Shown here piece after piece: positions 4,492 to 6,048 of a stretch of DNA of 6,048 nt (the stretch's first letter is position 1; each line of letters starts with the position of its first letter). The translations under genes and the position numbers were made by a program. This DNA comes from Lentzea sp. (lineage in GTDB: Bacteria > Actinomycetota > Actinomycetes > Mycobacteriales > Pseudonocardiaceae), in NCBI GenBank assembly GCA_030146905.1, contig JASLAV010001247.1, positions 1 through 6,048 of the forward strand. Direction: 5' to 3'. The notes beneath the pieces are model-generated. The model had not been told where the DNA came from and made no database searches. It saw only the letters and a list, made by a program, of their open reading frames with translations.

Positions 4492-5387
4492 CCGGTCCGC
4501 ATGTCCTCCCGGATCCAGGCGGCCATCGAGGTGTGCTCCGGCTTCCACCCGAGCTCGCGGGCACGGGTGCCGCGGACCCGGCTGTTCGACCCCAGCGCGA
4601 AGCGGGCCAGGCCCTCGCCCCACACCCGCGCCGCGTCGTCGAGCGGCCACGGCTGCACGGGTCCGAGCCCGAGCCGGTCGGCGACGGCCGCGCCGATCTC
4701 CGCGAACGACGCCTCGCCGTTCTCGACGAAGTAGAACCCGGCGGCGTCGGGATCACCGAGTGCGAGCGAGTAGAGCGCGGCCATGTCGTCGAGGTGGACG
4801 GTCGACCACGTGTTGGCTCCCGTGCCGACCACGCGGACGACCCCGCTGCGGCGGGCCTGCTCGACCAGGGGGACCAGGAGCACGGTGTCGGGCCTGGGCG
4901 GCCGGCCGGTGCCGTAGACGAGGGAGTTGCACAGCACCACGGTCCGCACGCCCTCCGCGGCGACGATGTCGGTGTCGAGCGCGAAACGGGCCCGCCTGAT
5001 CGGGTGCGCGTCCGCGACCACCTCGTTCACGTCGTCGAACACGTGCGGGGAGAGCACCTGGCCCTTCGCGTCGTCGCCGATGATGCTGCTTCCGCTGGTG
5101 TGCACCAAAGGTTTGCCGGACCCCCGAAGACCTCGCAGCAGCGCCTCGGCCGCGCCGCGGTGGTCGCTGTCGGCGGCGTTGACCACTCCGTCGGCGCGGT
5201 CCGCCTCGGCGGTGAGCAGGCCGGCGTCGTCCAGGTCCCCGATGACCGGCGTGATCCCGGCCCGTTCGAGGAGGGGAACGTGCGCGGGGTTGCGGACGAG
5301 ACCCCGGACCGCGTGGCCCTCCTCGGCGAGACGGGCGCCGACGGCGCCTCCGATGTACCCGGCCGCGCCGGTGAGGAAGATGTTCAC
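4488..5387 (-). CDS. Atypical NAD(P)-dependent epimerase/dehydratase-family (SDR) protein
   Basis: This cytoplasmic Rossmann-fold protein has 299 residues. The N-terminal FLTGAAGYIGGAVGARL carries the extended-SDR dinucleotide motif GxxGxxG (Gly7, Gly10, Gly13). Arg32 at the end of the second strand may favour NADP(H). GDLDD (50-54) and VVNAAD (68-73) match the adenine-binding and NAAD/NAAG-like positions, and HTSGSS (96-101) is the usual serine strand. The catalytic Tyr-x-x-x-Lys is not present where expected: the helix reads RRARFALDTD (131-140). LVYGTG (156-161) and the C-terminal substrate domain are intact. The protein therefore belongs with atypical SDRs, and its substrate and even its catalytic activity are open. 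GTG 5387 is chosen because it puts the glycine motif right at the N-terminus; an ATG at 5444 would add 19 unrelated residues. An XRE/cupin regulator lies upstream on the same strand with a 53-bp gap. Confidence 0.85.
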   Translation of the reverse strand: MNIFLTGAAGYIGGAVGARLAEEGHAVRGLVRNPAHVPLLERAGITPVIGDLDDAGLLTAEADRADGVVNAADSDHRGAAEALLRGLRGSGKPLVHTSGSSIIGDDAKGQVLSPHVFDDVNEVVADAHPIRRARFALDTDIVAAEGVRTVVLCNSLVYGTGRPPRPDTVLLVPLVEQARRSGVVRVVGTGANTWSTVHLDDMAALYSLALGDPDAAGFYFVENGEASFAEIGAAVADRLGLGPVQPWPLDDAARVWGEGLARFALGSNSRVRGTRARELGWKPEHTSMAAWIREDMRTG

Positions 5388-5393
5388 GGCGCG

Positions 5394-5399
5394 ACCGTA
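5394..5399 (-). promoter_or_regulatory. Candidate -10 element of the SDR gene, leaderless type
   Basis: Read on the - strand, TACGGT (5399-5394) fits TANNNT and ends six bases before GTG 5387, with no Shine-Dalgarno sequence. The geometry nearly repeats that of tetR and the small membrane gene. No convincing -35 is present, and read-through from the XRE gene is equally possible. Confidence 0.4.
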
Positions 5400-5440
5400 G
5401 GCAGAGGTGGTGCCGGCGGCCCAGAAAACTTGCCAGGCGG

Positions 5441-6031
5441 TCAAATCGCGGTTCGTGTGGCTCTGGCGCGGAGATGAGCGCGCTCGCCCTGGTGCCCGAA
5501 GAGGGACAGCACCTCGACCGGGCGTTCGTCGGCGTTGCCGAACCAGTGCGGGGTCCTCGTGTCGAACTCGGCGGCCTCGCCCGGTTTCATGACCAGGTCC
5601 CGGTCACCGAGGACGAGCCGCAGGTGCCCGTCCAGGACGTAGAGCCATTCGTACCCCTCGTGGCTCGACACCTCGGGAGTCCGCGACCGCCTGCCCGGCG
5701 AGATGATCAGCTTGTAGGCCTGGAGGTTCCCTGCACGCCGGGTCAGCGGCACGAGCGTCATGCCGTTGCGGGTGACCGGTTTCGCGCGCAACCGCGGGTC
5801 GCCCGTCTCGGGGGCGCCGATCAGGTCGTCCATCGACACGCGCAGTTCCCTGGCGAGCGGCAGCAGCAGTTCGATGGTCGGCCGCCGCTGCCCGGACTCC
5901 AGGCGCGAGAGCATGCTGACGGAGATCCCGGTCGCCTTCGAGAGCTCGCCCTGGGTGAGCTCGCGCCGCTTGCGCAACGTGCGCAGCCGGGGCCCGATGG
6001 CGTCCATTGTGGAGGTCACGACGTCGTCCAT
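5441..6031 (-). CDS. XRE-family regulator with C-terminal cupin sensor domain
   Basis: This 196-residue DNA-binding protein should act in the cytoplasm as a ligand-responsive transcription factor. Residues 12-71 form an XRE helix-turn-helix (LRKRRELTQGELSKATGIS, then SMLSRLESGQRRPT). Residues about 90-175 form a small cupin barrel with His124, Glu128 and His162 at metal- or ligand-site positions (SSHEGYEWLYVLDG, then FDTRTPHWFGN). The first cupin motif has a Ser where many have the first His, so metal binding is uncertain. Proteins with this layout control small-molecule metabolism or stress genes next to them, which makes the downstream SDR gene the likely target. The start at 6031 gives a short N-terminal arm before the HTH; an internal ATG at 6007 is an alternative, and neither has a Shine-Dalgarno sequence. 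CAGACT ends six bases before 6031 and may be a weak -10. Confidence 0.9.
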   Translation of the reverse strand: MDDVVTSTMDAIGPRLRTLRKRRELTQGELSKATGISVSMLSRLESGQRRPTIELLLPLARELRVSMDDLIGAPETGDPRLRAKPVTRNGMTLVPLTRRAGNLQAYKLIISPGRRSRTPEVSSHEGYEWLYVLDGHLRLVLGDRDLVMKPGEAAEFDTRTPHWFGNADERPVEVLSLFGHQGERAHLRARATRTAI

Positions 6032-6048
6032 GGGCCCAGTCTGGCAAG

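Noticed and set aside
3409..4650. 413-codon - strand frame spanning tetR and the oxidoreductase promoter
   Set aside because: It runs antisense through tetR and its later part is an out-of-frame reading of the oxidoreductase.
5388..5444. Upstream ATG 5444 as start of the SDR protein
   Set aside because: It would add 19 residues unlike the family before the GxxGxxG motif and would run through the candidate promoter.
4533..5477. 314-codon + strand frame opposite the SDR gene
   Set aside because: It is a shadow frame without motifs; the - strand frame has the complete Rossmann signature.
6031..6038. TGGGCCCA palindrome at the XRE start codon as an operator
   Set aside because: Eight bases of GC-rich symmetry overlapping a start codon are weak evidence, and the upstream region is cut off by the window.

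Overview
The window is GC-rich with strongly G/C-biased third codon positions. It carries secreted enzymes, a Streptomyces-albus-G-type zinc DD-carboxypeptidase, GTG starts and several apparently leaderless genes. These traits point to a filamentous actinomycete, most likely Streptomyces or a Pseudonocardiales genus; the exact taxon is inference. No rRNA, tRNA, CRISPR array, insertion sequence or phage gene is visible.

Region 1 (1-1650, + strand) concerns plant-polysaccharide use. The 3' end of a sugar ABC-transporter permease (MalG type) is followed by an AT-rich control region of about 160 bp. That region holds a plausible promoter and a 33-bp interrupted palindrome built from CGAAA/TTTCG elements. 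Next comes a secreted carbohydrate esterase family 15 glucuronoyl esterase, whose Ser-Glu-His triad and two disulfides can be placed. A regulated lignin-xylan ester cleavage and sugar uptake locus is the natural reading.

Region 2 (1651-2900) holds a secreted peptidoglycan-binding zinc D-Ala-D-Ala carboxypeptidase on the - strand. It converges on the esterase, with a long hairpin between them. Diverging from it, beyond a strong 31-bp inverted repeat, is a 63-residue two-helix membrane protein with a leaderless-type start.

Region 3 (2905-4491) is a divergent pair: a zeta-crystallin-like quinone oxidoreductase on the - strand and a TetR regulator on the + strand. The oxidoreductase is broken by two frameshifts that cancel in frame, so the ORF stays open while its middle half is read in the wrong frame. 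The 49-bp gap contains a perfect TGTAC-N6-GTACA palindrome overlapping a candidate -10 box on each strand.

Region 4 (4488-6031, - strand) has an XRE/cupin regulator followed by an atypical NAD(P)-binding SDR/epimerase-like protein. The SDR gene converges on tetR, and one palindromic CTAG provides both stop codons.

I see no convincing wholly new multi-gene system. The observations most worth following are the operator in front of the glucuronoyl esterase, the doubly frameshifted oxidoreductase under an intact-looking operator, the unexplained palindrome at 2620-2650, and the repeated leaderless promoter geometry.
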